Below are positions 1 to 9,154 of a DNA stretch of 64,000 nt, in pieces. Each line of letters opens with the position of its first letter. Position 1 is the stretch's first letter. The stretch comes from Planotetraspora sp. A-T 1434 (lineage in GTDB: Bacteria; Actinomycetota; Actinomycetes; Streptosporangiales; Streptosporangiaceae), in contig NZ_JAOEGB010000001.1 of assembly GCF_025420585.1 (NCBI RefSeq), positions 496,001 to 560,000 on the forward strand, written 5' to 3'. The notes under the pieces are model-generated. The model did no database searches. It was not told where the DNA came from and worked only from the letters and a program-made list of their open reading frames with translations. Made by a program: the position numbers and the translations under genes.

Positions 1-1350
1 GTGTCGATCGGCAGCGCGAAGGTGCCCTGCACGACCCTGGCGAGCTCGGACACGCAGGCGCCCACCACGCCCTCCGGCCTGACCAGCTCGAACGTCACCG
101 CCAACAGCGTGAACCTGGCCTGGACCGGCTCGACCGACAACGTCGGCGTCACGTCCTACGAGGTGCGCAGCGGCACGTCGGTCTACGCGACGGTGACCGG
201 CACCCCGCCGGCCACCTCGACCACGGTCACCAACCTCGCCTGCAACAGCCCGTACACGCTGGCCGTCGTCGCCCTCGACGCGGCGGGCAACGAGTCCGCG
301 GCGAGCAACTCGGTGAGCTTCACGACGCAGACCTGCGGCGCCACTGACGGCGGCGTGCCGTCCAGCATCTCCACGATCTCGTCCGGCTGGACCATCCCGT
401 GGGGCCTCTACTGGATGCCCGACGGGCAGTCGGCTCTCGCGACCGAGCGGGACGACAAGGTGACCGCCGGCCAGTTCAAGGTCTTCAAGGTCAGCCTCGC
501 CGGGGCGCGGACCCAGGTCGGCACCGTCCCGAACGTGGTGACGACCGGCGGCGAGGGCGGCCTCCTGGGCGTGGCCGTCGACCCGAACTGGGCGACCAAC
601 CACTACGTGTACTTCTTCCACACGGCCTCCGAGGGCAACCGGATCGTCCGGATGACCTACAACGGCACGTCGCTGAGCGGGTACACGATCCTGGTCCAGG
701 GCATCGCGAAGAACAAGTACCACAACGGCGGACGCCTGGCCTTCGGCCCCGACGGCTACCTCTACGCCTCCACGGGTGACGCGCAGACGTCCAGCCTCGC
801 GCAGGACAAGAGCTCGCTGAACGGCAAGATCCTGCGGATGAAGACCGACGGCACGCCCGCCCCGGGCAACCCGTTCGGCACCCTGGTCTACAGCTACGGC
901 CACCGCAACCCGCAGGGCCTGGCCTTCGACCGCAACGGCCGCCTCTGGGAGGCCGAGTTCGGCAACAGCGCCTACGACGAGCTCAACCTGATCAAGCCGG
1001 GCGCCAACTACGGCTGGCCGACCTGTGAGGGCACCTGCAGCGTCGCCGGCATGACCAACCCGAAGAAGACCTGGACCGTCGACCAGGCGTCTCCGAGCGG
1101 TATCGCCATCGTCCGCAACGTCATCTACATGGCGGCCCTCCGGGGCGAGCGGCTCTGGCGCATCCCGATCAGCGGCGACACCGAGAGCGTCGGCACCGCG
1201 ACCGCGTACTACGTCGGCACGTACGGCCGGCTGCGGACCGTGGTCAAGGTTCCCGGCGTCGACCAGCTCTGGCTGACCACCACCAACAGTGACAACAACG
1301 GTGGGGCGGCCAACGGATCGGACAAGATCTTCAAGATCACCATCACCTGA
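1..1350 (+). CDS. PQQ-type sugar dehydrogenase with FN3 module, 5' partial
   Basis: Secreted oxidoreductase of the glucose/sorbosone dehydrogenase (GSDH) beta-propeller family, probably oxidising sugars outside the cell with a PQQ-like cofactor. The visible 449 residues begin with a fibronectin type III module (about 15-110, with the typical WTGSTDNVGV and DAAGNES stretches) and continue as a propeller (about 120-449). The propeller contains GGLLGVAVDP, HNGGRLAFGPDG, GDAQ and YGHRNPQGLAFD, all characteristic of GSDH proteins. There is no signal peptide at the visible start. The frame is open to base 1, so the N-terminus (signal and perhaps another module) most likely lies outside the window. 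It precedes two further secreted carbohydrate enzymes on the same strand. Substrate and AA12 membership are inferred. Confidence 0.8.
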   Translation: MSIGSAKVPCTTLASSDTQAPTTPSGLTSSNVTANSVNLAWTGSTDNVGVTSYEVRSGTSVYATVTGTPPATSTTVTNLACNSPYTLAVVALDAAGNESAASNSVSFTTQTCGATDGGVPSSISTISSGWTIPWGLYWMPDGQSALATERDDKVTAGQFKVFKVSLAGARTQVGTVPNVVTTGGEGGLLGVAVDPNWATNHYVYFFHTASEGNRIVRMTYNGTSLSGYTILVQGIAKNKYHNGGRLAFGPDGYLYASTGDAQTSSLAQDKSSLNGKILRMKTDGTPAPGNPFGTLVYSYGHRNPQGLAFDRNGRLWEAEFGNSAYDELNLIKPGANYGWPTCEGTCSVAGMTNPKKTWTVDQASPSGIAIVRNVIYMAALRGERLWRIPISGDTESVGTATAYYVGTYGRLRTVVKVPGVDQLWLTTTNSDNNGGAANGSDKIFKITIT

Positions 1351-1361
1351 TCGGAAGTTCT

Positions 1362-1398
1362 CCGGCGGCCGCGTCCCGCGCGGCCGCCGGCCTTTCTT
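1362..1398 (+). terminator. Hairpin terminator after the sugar dehydrogenase gene
   Basis: A perfect 12-bp stem (CCGGCGGCCGCG at 1362-1373, its complement at 1379-1390) with a 5-base loop is followed by a pyrimidine run, CCTTTCTT. It lies 11 bases after the stop codon. Confidence 0.75.
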
Positions 1399-1445
1399 GC
1401 GTATAACAGGCCGCGCCGCAAGGCATGGCGGAAAGGCAGACCGAG

Positions 1446-3494
1446 GTGCGCCGCACCATCACCACAGTCCTGGCCGGGAGTGTCCTGGCCGCCCTCGTCC
1501 AGTTAGTCGTCTCAGGGCCCGCTTCGGCGGCGACCCGTTATGAGGCGGAGAACGCCACGATCTCTCAGGGGGTCGTGGAGTCCAACCACCTCAACTTCTC
1601 CGGCACCGGGTTCGTGAACGGTGACAACATCGCCGGGAGCTACACCCAGTTCACGTTCAACGCGGCGAGCGCGGGGACGGCGACGCTGGTCATCAGGTAT
1701 GCCAATGGCACGACGAGTGACCGGCCCGCCGATGTGGCGGTGAACGGCACTGTGGTGTCGGCGAACCGGTCGTTCCCGGTGACCGCGAACTGGGACACCT
1801 GGGCGAACTCGACCATCACCGCTCCGGTGAACGCCGGGTCCAACACGCTGCGGCTGACCGCGACGACCGCGGGTGGTAACCCGAACCTGGACTACGTGGA
1901 CGTGGATGTCGTCGCGGCGCCGCCGCCGGGGACGGTGTATCAGGCTGAGGACGCGACGTTGTCGCAGGCGGGGGTGTTCAACAACCACCTGGGCTACACC
2001 GGGACCGGGTTTGTCGACTACGTCAACACCACGGGCGGCTACGTGGAGTTCAACGTGAACGCCGCCGCTGCTGGTCCGGCGTCGGTTGTTGTGCGGTACG
2101 CCAACGGGACGACGACGAACCGGCCGCTGGAGTACGCGGTGAACGGTTCGACGGTGGCGACGCGTAACTACAACGCGACGGCGAACTGGGACACCTGGGC
2201 GGATGACACGTTCACGGTGAACCTGGCCGCGGGTGCGAACACGATCCGGGCGACGGCGACGACGGTCAACGGCGGCCCGAACCTGGACAAGATCTCCGTC
2301 TCCGGTTCGACCGGTGGTGGTGGTGACACGCAGGCTCCGTCGGTTCCGTCGGGTCTGGCGGTCGGCTCGACCACGTCGAGCAGCATCAGCCTGTCGTGGA
2401 GCGCGTCGACCGACAACGTCGGCGTGACGGGTTACAAGGTTTACGAGGGCAGCACGGTTGTGGCGAGCCCGTCGGGGACCTCGGCGACGATCTCGGGTCT
2501 GGCCGCTTCCAGCTCGCACACCTACACGGTGAGCGCGGTGGACGCCGCGGGTAACGAGTCGGCCAAGAGCGCCTCCGTCACCGGCACGACCACGGGCGGT
2601 TCGACCGGCCCGTCCTTCGCCGTCGCTCCGTACGAGTACCTCGGCTGGGGCAACCCGCAGTCGCCCACCAGCGTGATGACGGCGACCGGCATCAAGTGGT
2701 TCACCCTCGCCTTCATGCTCTCCGACGGCACCTGCAACCCGGCCTGGGACGGCTCCCGCCCGCTCACCGGCGGCTCGGACCAGTCCGCGATCAACTCCAT
2801 CCGCAACGCGGGCGGCGACATCGTCATCTCCTTCGGTGGTTGGAGCGGCAACAAGCTCGGTGAGCACTGCTCCAGCGCGTCGGCGCTCGCCGGTGCGTAC
2901 CAGAAGGTGATCAACGCGTACAACCTCAAGGTCATCGACATCGACATCGAGGCCACCGAGTTCACCACCGCTACCGTCCGGCAGCGCGTGATCGACGCCC
3001 TCAAGATCGTCAAGACCAACAACCCCGGCATCAAGACCGTCATCACGATGGGCACCACGCCGAGCGGTCCCGACGCCGACGGCACGGACCTCATCAACCG
3101 GGGCGCCGCGGCCGGCTTCCAGAACGACGTCTGGACGATCATGCCGTTCGACTTCAACGGCCACACCGGCACCATGGGCCAGGCCACGGTCAGCGCCATG
3201 GAGGGCCTCAAGGCCAAGGTCAAGGCCGCGTACGGCTACAGCGACTCGGTCGCCTACAACCACATCGGCCTCTCCTCCATGAACGGCAAGACCGACGAGG
3301 CCGACGAGACCGTCACCACGACGGACTTCCAGACCATGCTGTCCTACGCGCAGCAGCACCACATCGGCCGCCTGACCTTCTGGTCGATCAACCGCGACCG
3401 GCAGTGCGCCGCGGGTTCCGACGCCGACGCCTGCAGCGGCGTCTCGCAGTCGGCATACGCCTTCACCAAGATCTTCGTCCAGTACACCGGGTGA
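1446..3494 (+). CDS. Secreted GH18 chitinase-like enzyme with two CBM35 and one FN3
   Basis: Extracellular glycoside hydrolase of family 18, probably acting on chitin or related GlcNAc polymers. Module order: signal peptide (hydrophobic LAGSVLAALVQLVV, cleavage after ASA), two CBM35-like carbohydrate-binding modules (each starting RYEAEN or VYQAED), a fibronectin type III domain, and a C-terminal catalytic barrel. The barrel has the family-18 strand-4 signature as IDIDIEATEF, whose Glu would be the acid catalyst, plus the DIVISFGGWSG strand. The GTG at 1446 is preferred over the ATG at 1425 because GGAAAGG sits 9 bases upstream and gives a compact signal peptide. The stop lies 5 bases before the next gene, so the two are probably co-transcribed and translationally coupled. 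The DNA of the binding modules is nearly identical to the next gene. Confidence 0.88.
   Translation: MRRTITTVLAGSVLAALVQLVVSGPASAATRYEAENATISQGVVESNHLNFSGTGFVNGDNIAGSYTQFTFNAASAGTATLVIRYANGTTSDRPADVAVNGTVVSANRSFPVTANWDTWANSTITAPVNAGSNTLRLTATTAGGNPNLDYVDVDVVAAPPPGTVYQAEDATLSQAGVFNNHLGYTGTGFVDYVNTTGGYVEFNVNAAAAGPASVVVRYANGTTTNRPLEYAVNGSTVATRNYNATANWDTWADDTFTVNLAAGANTIRATATTVNGGPNLDKISVSGSTGGGGDTQAPSVPSGLAVGSTTSSSISLSWSASTDNVGVTGYKVYEGSTVVASPSGTSATISGLAASSSHTYTVSAVDAAGNESAKSASVTGTTTGGSTGPSFAVAPYEYLGWGNPQSPTSVMTATGIKWFTLAFMLSDGTCNPAWDGSRPLTGGSDQSAINSIRNAGGDIVISFGGWSGNKLGEHCSSASALAGAYQKVINAYNLKVIDIDIEATEFTTATVRQRVIDALKIVKTNNPGIKTVITMGTTPSGPDADGTDLINRGAAAGFQNDVWTIMPFDFNGHTGTMGQATVSAMEGLKAKVKAAYGYSDSVAYNHIGLSSMNGKTDEADETVTTTDFQTMLSYAQQHHIGRLTFWSINRDRQCAAGSDADACSGVSQSAYAFTKIFVQYTG
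1542..2592 (+). repeat. Long direct repeat copy 1 (CBM35-CBM35-FN3 cassette)
   Basis: This stretch of about 1.05 kb matches 3587-4637 at a constant offset of 2045 bases with only scattered substitutions. It encodes the two carbohydrate-binding modules and the FN3 domain of the GH18 enzyme. The lack of indels and the high DNA identity point to recent duplication or gene conversion. Confidence 0.9.
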
Positions 3495-3499
3495 TTGAC

Positions 3500-6082
3500 A
3501 TGCGAATGAAATCCCTAATCGTCGCCGCCGGGCTGCTGTTGCCCCTCGCCGCGGCGCATCCGGCGGCGGCCGCCGCCACTCGCTACGAGGCGGAGAACGC
3601 CACGATCTCTCAGGGGGTCGTGGAGTCCAACCACCTCAACTTCTCGGGCACCGGTTTCGTGAACGGTGACAACATCGCGGGAAGCTACACCGAGTTCTCG
3701 TTCAACGCGGCGAGCGCGGGGACGGCGACGCTGGTCATCAGGTATGCCAACGGCACGACGAGTGACCGGCCCGCCGATGTGGCGGTGAACGGCACTGTGG
3801 TGTCGGCGAACCGGTCGTTCCCGGTGACCGCGAACTGGGACACCTGGGCGAACTCGACCATCACCGCTCCGGTGAACGCCGGGTCCAACACGCTGCGGCT
3901 GACCGCGACGACCGCGGGTGGTAACCCGAACCTGGACTACGTCGACGTGGATGTCGTCGCGGCGCCGCCGCCGGGGACGGTGTATCAGGCTGAGGACGCG
4001 ACGTTGTCGCAGGCGGGGGTGTTCAACAACCACCTGAACTTCACCGGGACCGGGTTCGTGGACTATGTCAACGTCACCGGTGGCTACGTGGAGTTCAACG
4101 TCAATGCCGCCGCTGCTGGTCCGGCGTCGGTTGTTGTGCGGTACGCCAACGGGACGACGACGAACCGGCCGCTGGAGTACGCGGTGAACGGTTCGACGGT
4201 GGCGACGCGTAACTACAACGCGACGGCGAACTGGGACACCTGGGCGGATGACACGTTCACGGTGAACCTGGCCGCGGGTGCGAACACGATCCGGGCGACG
4301 GCGACGACGGTCAACGGCGGCCCGAACCTGGACAAGATCTCCGTCTCCGGTTCGACCGGTGGTGGTGGTGACACGCAGGCTCCGTCGGTTCCGTCGGGTC
4401 TCGCGGTGAGCTCGACCACGTCGAGCAGCATCAGCCTGTCGTGGAGCGCGTCGACCGACAACGTCGGCGTGACGGGTTACAAGGTTTACGAGGGCAGCAC
4501 GGTTGTGGCGAGCCCGTCGGGGACCTCGGCGACGATCTCGGGTCTGGCCGCTTCCAGCTCGCACACCTACACGGTGAGCGCGGTGGACGCCGCGGGTAAC
4601 GAGTCGGCCAAGAGCGCCTCCGTCACCGGCACCACCACGAGCGGCGGCGACACCCAGGCTCCGTCGGTCCCGACCGGCCTCGCGGTGGGCACCACGACGT
4701 CCAGCAGCATCAGCCTGTCGTGGAGCGCGTCGACCGACAACGTCGGGGTGACGGGTTACAAGGTGTACGAGGGCAGCACGGTCGTGGCGAGCCCGTCGGG
4801 GACTTCGGCGACGATTTCGGGTCTGGCCGCTTCCAGCTCGCACACCTACACGGTGAGCGCGGTGGACGCCGCCGGCAACGAGTCGGCCAAGAGCGCCTCC
4901 GTCACCGGCACCACCAAGGCGGCCAGCGGCGGCCCGAACGTGCCGTTCGGCAGCCACCTGTTCCCGTACGCCGCGGGCACGATCCTCCCGACCGGCTCCC
5001 AGGCCACGCTCGACCAGAAGGTGATCGACTACTACAACAAGTGGAAGGCCGCCTTCCTCAAGCAGAACTGTGGCAACGGCTGGTACGAGGTCATCTCGCC
5101 CGACGCCGACCACCCGTACGTCGCCGAGGGCCAGGGCTACGGCATGGTCATCCTCGCCACGATGGCCGGGGCCGACCCGAACGCCAAGACCGCGTTCGAC
5201 GGCATGGTCAAGTTCATGCTCGCCCACCCGTCGGTGCACAACGCGAACCTCCTTGCCGCCGAGCAGGACACCTCCTGCAAGAGCGTCAACGGCTCGGACT
5301 CCGCGACCGACGGTGACCTCGACGTGGCCTACGGCCTGCTGCTGGCCGACAAGCAGTGGGGCAGCGCCGGGACCTACAACTACAAGGACCTGGCCGTCAA
5401 GCACATCAACGCCATCAAGGCGAGCGAGGTCAACTCGACCACGCACCTGATGCTGCTCGGTGACTGGAGCGACTCCAGCGACTCCACCCACTACATCACC
5501 CGCTCGTCGGACTGGCTGATCGACCACTTCCGGGCGTTCAAGAAGGCCACCGGCGACACCGCGTGGGACACGATCAGGACGGCCCACCAGAACCTGATCA
5601 CGTCGCAGCAGGCGAACTACGCCCCGAGCACGGGTCTCCTGGCGGACTTCATCGTCAACACCAACACCACGCCCAAGCCCGCTCCGGGCCAGGTGCTGGA
5701 GGACCCGAACGACGGCAAGTACTTCTGGAACGCCTGCCGTGACCCGTGGCGAATCGGCGCGGACGCCGTCACCAGCGGCGACAGCGCCTCGCTCGCCTCG
5801 GCGCGCAAGCTGAACACCTGGATCAAGAGCAAGACCGGCGGCAACCCGAGCAACGTCGCTACCGGTTACTCGCTCTCCGGCACCGCGATCAGCAGCGGCA
5901 GCGAGCCGGCGTTCTTCGCGCCGTTCGCGGTCGCCGCGATGACGGACTCCGGCAGCCAGGCGTGGCTGGACGCGATCTGGAACAAGATGCTCAACACGTC
6001 GTTCACCTCGACCGACTACTACTCCACCAGCATCCAGCTGCAGGTGATGATCGTCGCCAGCGGCAACTACTGGGTGCCCTGA
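3500..6082 (+). CDS. Secreted GH8 endoglucanase-like enzyme with two CBM35 and two FN3
   Basis: Extracellular family-8 glycoside hydrolase (cellulase/chitosanase/xylanase family), most likely an endo-beta-glucanase. The protein has a signal peptide (MRMKSLIVAAGLLLPLAAAH, Ala-rich cleavage region), two CBM35-like modules, two near-identical FN3 domains, and a GH8 catalytic domain over the last 380 residues or so. The GH8 signatures are VAEGQGYGMVI, with the proton-donor Glu, and ATDGDLDVAYGLLLADKQW, with the conserved Asp residues. The ATG at 3500 is 5 bases after the preceding stop and opens a clean signal peptide, so upstream in-frame codons overlapping the GH18 gene were rejected. A terminator pair follows. 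Specificity within GH8 cannot be told by eye. Confidence 0.9.
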   Translation: MRMKSLIVAAGLLLPLAAAHPAAAAATRYEAENATISQGVVESNHLNFSGTGFVNGDNIAGSYTEFSFNAASAGTATLVIRYANGTTSDRPADVAVNGTVVSANRSFPVTANWDTWANSTITAPVNAGSNTLRLTATTAGGNPNLDYVDVDVVAAPPPGTVYQAEDATLSQAGVFNNHLNFTGTGFVDYVNVTGGYVEFNVNAAAAGPASVVVRYANGTTTNRPLEYAVNGSTVATRNYNATANWDTWADDTFTVNLAAGANTIRATATTVNGGPNLDKISVSGSTGGGGDTQAPSVPSGLAVSSTTSSSISLSWSASTDNVGVTGYKVYEGSTVVASPSGTSATISGLAASSSHTYTVSAVDAAGNESAKSASVTGTTTSGGDTQAPSVPTGLAVGTTTSSSISLSWSASTDNVGVTGYKVYEGSTVVASPSGTSATISGLAASSSHTYTVSAVDAAGNESAKSASVTGTTKAASGGPNVPFGSHLFPYAAGTILPTGSQATLDQKVIDYYNKWKAAFLKQNCGNGWYEVISPDADHPYVAEGQGYGMVILATMAGADPNAKTAFDGMVKFMLAHPSVHNANLLAAEQDTSCKSVNGSDSATDGDLDVAYGLLLADKQWGSAGTYNYKDLAVKHINAIKASEVNSTTHLMLLGDWSDSSDSTHYITRSSDWLIDHFRAFKKATGDTAWDTIRTAHQNLITSQQANYAPSTGLLADFIVNTNTTPKPAPGQVLEDPNDGKYFWNACRDPWRIGADAVTSGDSASLASARKLNTWIKSKTGGNPSNVATGYSLSGTAISSGSEPAFFAPFAVAAMTDSGSQAWLDAIWNKMLNTSFTSTDYYSTSIQLQVMIVASGNYWVP
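3587..4637 (+). repeat. Long direct repeat copy 2 (CBM35-CBM35-FN3 cassette)
   Basis: Second copy of the cassette at 1542-2592, here in the GH8 gene. A further FN3-only copy follows at about 4646-4915, so three near-identical FN3 segments lie within 2.6 kb. Confidence 0.9.
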
Positions 6083-6091
6083 CCCGCATCC

Positions 6092-6124
6092 GGCCGGACC
6101 GTCCCCTGGGCGGTCCGGCCCCCT
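6092..6124 (+). terminator. Hairpin just after the GH8 gene
   Basis: GGCCGGACCG at 6092-6101 pairs with CGGTCCGGCC at 6111-6120 across a 9-base loop. A C-rich tract follows instead of a U tract. Confidence 0.6.
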
Positions 6125-6160
6125 CCCCGCCCACGCGGGGGTCGTTAGGCCGTTAGCCGA

Positions 6161-6198
6161 AGAGCCGTGGTCTGTCCGCAGACCACGGCTCTTTATTT
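6161..6198 (+). terminator. Strong intrinsic terminator
   Basis: A perfect 14-bp stem (AGAGCCGTGGTCTG at 6161-6174, complement at 6179-6192) with loop TCCG is followed by TTATTT. This is the clearest rho-independent terminator in the window and ends the GH18-GH8 transcript. Confidence 0.9.
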
Positions 6199-6219
6199 CC
6201 TCGCGGCCCCCCTTCCGCC

Positions 6220-6517
6220 GTGATCATGCACAGGTTCCCGAGCAGCGCGCTGTCATGCGCCTCCGTAAGCGGTGATCATGCACAGGTTCCCGAGCGGTGC
6301 GATGCCATGCGCCTCCGTAAGCGGTGATCATGCACGGGTTCCTACGTCCGGCCGCTGCCTGTACGGACGGCCTTCGTGATCTGGCAGCGGGGAGACCAGT
6401 GCGTGATCAGGGTTGGCGTCTTCCCAGCCGAGCGGAGGTGGCCGGGAAAGTGCGCATGATCACCAACCGGGTGGGGGGACGTGGCGGGCCGGTACGAGGA
6501 ACCTGCGCATGATCACG
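6220..6517. repeat. Phased repeat array A (GTGATCATGCAC family), forward then reverse units
   Basis: This fills most of a 624-base stretch without genes (6083-6706). Forward cores start at 6220, 6272 and 6324, with a decayed one at 6376, so the spacing is exactly 52 each time. The first two whole 52-bp units are near-identical, sharing CATGCGCCTCCGTAAGC. Two reverse-oriented cores, reading GGGAA...GCGCATGATCAC, end at 6463 and 6516, 53 bases apart. Beyond the array and the two terminators I see nothing else up to the DUF305 gene. Confidence 0.85.
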
Positions 6518-6706
6518 GGCGTGAGGGGGGGGTGGCTCCGGCGGTAGGGTCACGGCGTAAGGGATCACGGGACAGGCTGCCGGCGCATGTGTGACCGGCC
6601 CGGCCTGGTTCCCGCCCCGACCGCGGCGCCAGCCCACTGCATGCCGTGGCGGTCCTCACGGCCGCAGCGGCGCGTCCTTCCGTCGTAATCCGAAAGGCTC
6701 CCCAGT

Positions 6707-7471
6707 ATGACCACCTCCCGCCGGATCGTCCCGCACGGTGTCACGGGCACCCTGACGAGCGCGTTGCCGGGCGTGCTCGCGACGGCCCTGCTCACCGGAC
6801 TGCTGGCCGGCTGCACAGGGCCGGCCCAGAACGACGCGGGCGCCTCCGCCGCTCCGGCGGCATCCTCTCCAGCGGGGATCTCGACCGAGTCCCCCACGAC
6901 GACGGCCGCGCCGACTGACACGCCGACTGACACGCCGACTGACACGCCGACTGACACGCCGACCCAGACACCGGCTGAGACACCCGCCGGGACTTCGGCC
7001 ACGACATCCGCCGCGGCGCCGGGCTTCAACGACGCCGACGTCATGTTCGCGCGGATGATGATCCCGCATCACCTGCAGGCCATCGACATGGCGACCCTTG
7101 CCCAGACCCGGGCGGGGGACCAGTGGGTCAGGGACATGGCGGACAAGATCCTTGAGGCCCAGGACCCGGAGATCCGCACCCTCAAGGGCTGGCTCGACAA
7201 GTGGCGCGCCGAGCCGCTGCCGCGCGACCACCGTATGCCGGGCATGCAGACCGCGGCCGACATCGCCAAGCTGGCCAAGGCCAAGGGCTCGGCGTTCGAC
7301 CGGCTGTTCGTCACGATGATGATCGAGCACCACGGCGGCGCCGTCCAGATCGCCGAGGTGGAGCAGGCCAAGGGCGCCGATCCGGACGCCAAGGCCATGG
7401 CCGGGTCGATGGCCGCCACCCAGCGGGCCGAGCTCAAGGAGATGAAGAAATACCTGCCCAAGCTCAAGTGA
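6707..7471 (+). CDS. DUF305 family lipoprotein
   Basis: Probable membrane-anchored extracytoplasmic lipoprotein of 254 residues. A hydrophobic signal ends in a lipobox (LTGLLAGC, Cys36). A Thr/Pro/Ala-rich linker (about 40-105) follows, and then a DUF305 helical domain with two MM-I-HH signatures (ARMMIPHHLQAIDMA near 112 and VTMMIEHHGGAVQIA near 205). The His/Met pairs suggest metal, possibly copper, binding; this is inference, since the family's function is unsettled. The linker includes four TDTP units encoded by a perfect 12-bp tandem repeat (about 6911-6960). The ATG has only a weak AAAGG upstream. It stands alone, convergent with the next gene. Confidence 0.8.
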   Translation: MTTSRRIVPHGVTGTLTSALPGVLATALLTGLLAGCTGPAQNDAGASAAPAASSPAGISTESPTTTAAPTDTPTDTPTDTPTDTPTQTPAETPAGTSATTSAAAPGFNDADVMFARMMIPHHLQAIDMATLAQTRAGDQWVRDMADKILEAQDPEIRTLKGWLDKWRAEPLPRDHRMPGMQTAADIAKLAKAKGSAFDRLFVTMMIEHHGGAVQIAEVEQAKGADPDAKAMAGSMAATQRAELKEMKKYLPKLK

Positions 7472-7490
7472 CCCGCCCGGGCCGGGGCGT

Positions 7491-8135
7491 TCAGGTCTCG
7501 TAGGTGTCGAGCCTGGGCGGGAGGGCGTTCCAGGTGCAGAACGCCGAGGACTCGTGAGTGCCCTGGAGGAAGGTCACGCGGAGCCAGCCCACGTTCTCCC
7601 ACACTTTGAGCTCGTAGCCGTCGTTGGGCGTCGCGGTCACGACCCGGCAGTCCTTGTCCGTGACCGCGATCGTCGCCCTGCCGCCCTTGAGCGTGAACGT
7701 GTGCAGGCTCTCACCCGTCGGGCTCGGCGTGGGGCGGCTCTGGCCCGTCGGCTGGGCCGTGGGCCTGACCGTCGGCCTGGCGGACGCCTTGGTGGTGGAC
7801 CCGGCCGTCGATCTTGGCCGGGAGGAGGGCGACGCCGGCGAGGACGGCGAATGGCGGGCCGGTGAGACGCGGACAAGCGTCCTGGGCCAGGGGGAGGCCT
7901 TCGTGGTCGGAGACGTATGCCGGCGCGGCGCAGGACTCAGCGGCGCAGGACTCATCAGCGGCACGGCGGCGGTCACCGTGGGAGCGACCGCGCCGGCGAC
8001 GGCTACCACGGGAGCGAGGGGAGCTTCATCCAGAACCGTGCTGCGCAGCACGTCACGCACGCCGAGCCAGGACACGCCGACGGCGAGCGCGGTCGCACCG
8101 CACCAAGCAAGCGTATAGCCGACGCACCGTCTCAT
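7491..8135 (-). CDS. Secreted or membrane-anchored protein of unknown function
   Basis: The 214-residue product has one N-terminal hydrophobic segment (about 8-26), a long Pro/Ser/Thr/Arg-rich spacer (about 60-140) that would lie outside the membrane, and a small C-terminal beta-rich domain (about 143-214). That domain starts near LHTFTLKGGRATIAV and holds two Cys residues (CRVV and AFCTW). I do not recognise the domain. It is divergent from the two-component system. A TAGAGT box 9 bases before the ATG suggests a nearly leaderless transcript. It may be a substrate or sensor partner of the neighbouring histidine kinase, but only position supports that. Confidence 0.65.
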   Translation of the reverse strand: MRRCVGYTLAWCGATALAVGVSWLGVRDVLRSTVLDEAPLAPVVAVAGAVAPTVTAAVPLMSPAPLSPAPRRHTSPTTKASPWPRTLVRVSPARHSPSSPASPSSRPRSTAGSTTKASARPTVRPTAQPTGQSRPTPSPTGESLHTFTLKGGRATIAVTDKDCRVVTATPNDGYELKVWENVGWLRVTFLQGTHESSAFCTWNALPPRLDTYET

Positions 8136-8292
8136 CGGCTGATCACTCTATCGGCAGCGGGCCCGCTCCGTACCCATAAGTAGCCACTCGTCCGCTCTCC
8201 GCAGGAGCGGTTCTCGAGAACATGAAGGATATTTCGCGATACGGCGTGATAAGGGGGGACGCGGTGCGCTATGGGCGTGTACTTTCTGGCCC

Positions 8293-8979
8293 ATGGCGAC
8301 CGTTCTGCTGGTGGAGGACGACGAGTTCGTCCGCTCCGCGATCATCCGCGACCTGAGGGGCCGGAGCCATGCCGTGCGCAGCGCGGGGCGGGCCCTGGAC
8401 GCCCTGCGCGAGATCGCCCACTCCGCGCCCGACGTGGTCATCCTCGACCTCGGGCTGCCGGACCTGGACGGGGCCGAAGCGCTCAAGATGCTCCGGGCCA
8501 TCTCCGACGTCCCCGTCATCGTCGCGACCGCCCGTGACGACGAGGCCGAAATCGTCAGGCTGCTGCGGGACGGCGCCGACGACTACATCGTCAAGCCCTT
8601 CTCCGGCGACCACCTGAACGCGCGGCTGGAGGCGGTGCTGCGGCGAGCCCGGTACGGCGCCCCGTCGAAGGTCGTCCGCGTGGGCGGCATCTCCATCGAC
8701 TCCGAGCGCCGGGAGGCCCTTCTGGACGGCGCGCCGCTCGACCTCACGCGCCGTGAGTTCGACCTGCTCGCGTACCTGTGCGCGCGGCCGGGCCACGTCG
8801 TCTCCCGCAAGGAACTGCTGACCGAGGTCTGGCGGCAGTCCTACGGCGACGACCAGACGATCGACGTGCACCTTTCCTGGCTGCGCCGCAAGCTCGGCGA
8901 GAGCGCCTCCCAACCGCGCTACCTGCACACGGTCCGAGGAGTCGGCGTCCGGCTCAGCCCTCCCCCACCGCGGCCGTGA
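8293..8979 (+). CDS. OmpR/PhoB-type response regulator
   Basis: DNA-binding response regulator, 228 residues. The receiver domain (about 3-115) has the acidic pair Glu8/Asp9-Asp10, phospho-acceptor Asp52 in ILDLGLPD, Thr79 and Lys101 in VKPF. A winged-helix output domain (about 128-222) contains LTRREFDLLAYLC and VDVHLSWLRRKLGE-type motifs. Base box TACTTT (8280-8285) lies 7 bases before the ATG, so the message may be leaderless. The cognate histidine kinase follows on the same strand. Confidence 0.92.
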   Translation: MATVLLVEDDEFVRSAIIRDLRGRSHAVRSAGRALDALREIAHSAPDVVILDLGLPDLDGAEALKMLRAISDVPVIVATARDDEAEIVRLLRDGADDYIVKPFSGDHLNARLEAVLRRARYGAPSKVVRVGGISIDSERREALLDGAPLDLTRREFDLLAYLCARPGHVVSRKELLTEVWRQSYGDDQTIDVHLSWLRRKLGESASQPRYLHTVRGVGVRLSPPPPRP

Positions 8980-9154
8980 GCGCCCTCGCCGCCCTCCCCG
9001 CCGCCAGGTCGGCTCCCAGCTCCGGCGTGACCGTCCTCCACCTCACCGGCGCGGCACACCGCGTCCCCGTACGCACGCCGGCGGGCAGTACGGCATGGCC
9101 GGGTCGTGTGGCGCAGCCGGCCGGCACGGCCAGGCGCCGGGGACGGGGGCGGGT

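Noticed and set aside
3515-5587. A 690-codon minus-strand reading frame opposite the GH8 gene, and similar long mirror frames at 1512-3362, 15121-17163, 17177-19507, 27252-28988 and 57129-58880
   Set aside because: They are antiparallel shadows of strongly coding genes in high-GC DNA, have Arg/Val/Gly/His-biased products without domains, and lack ribosome-binding sites.
6320-6512. Short frames starting in the repeat units (ATGATCACG, ATGCAC)
   Set aside because: Unit length of 52/53 is not a multiple of three and the frames do not continue consistently between units, so the arrays do not encode peptides.
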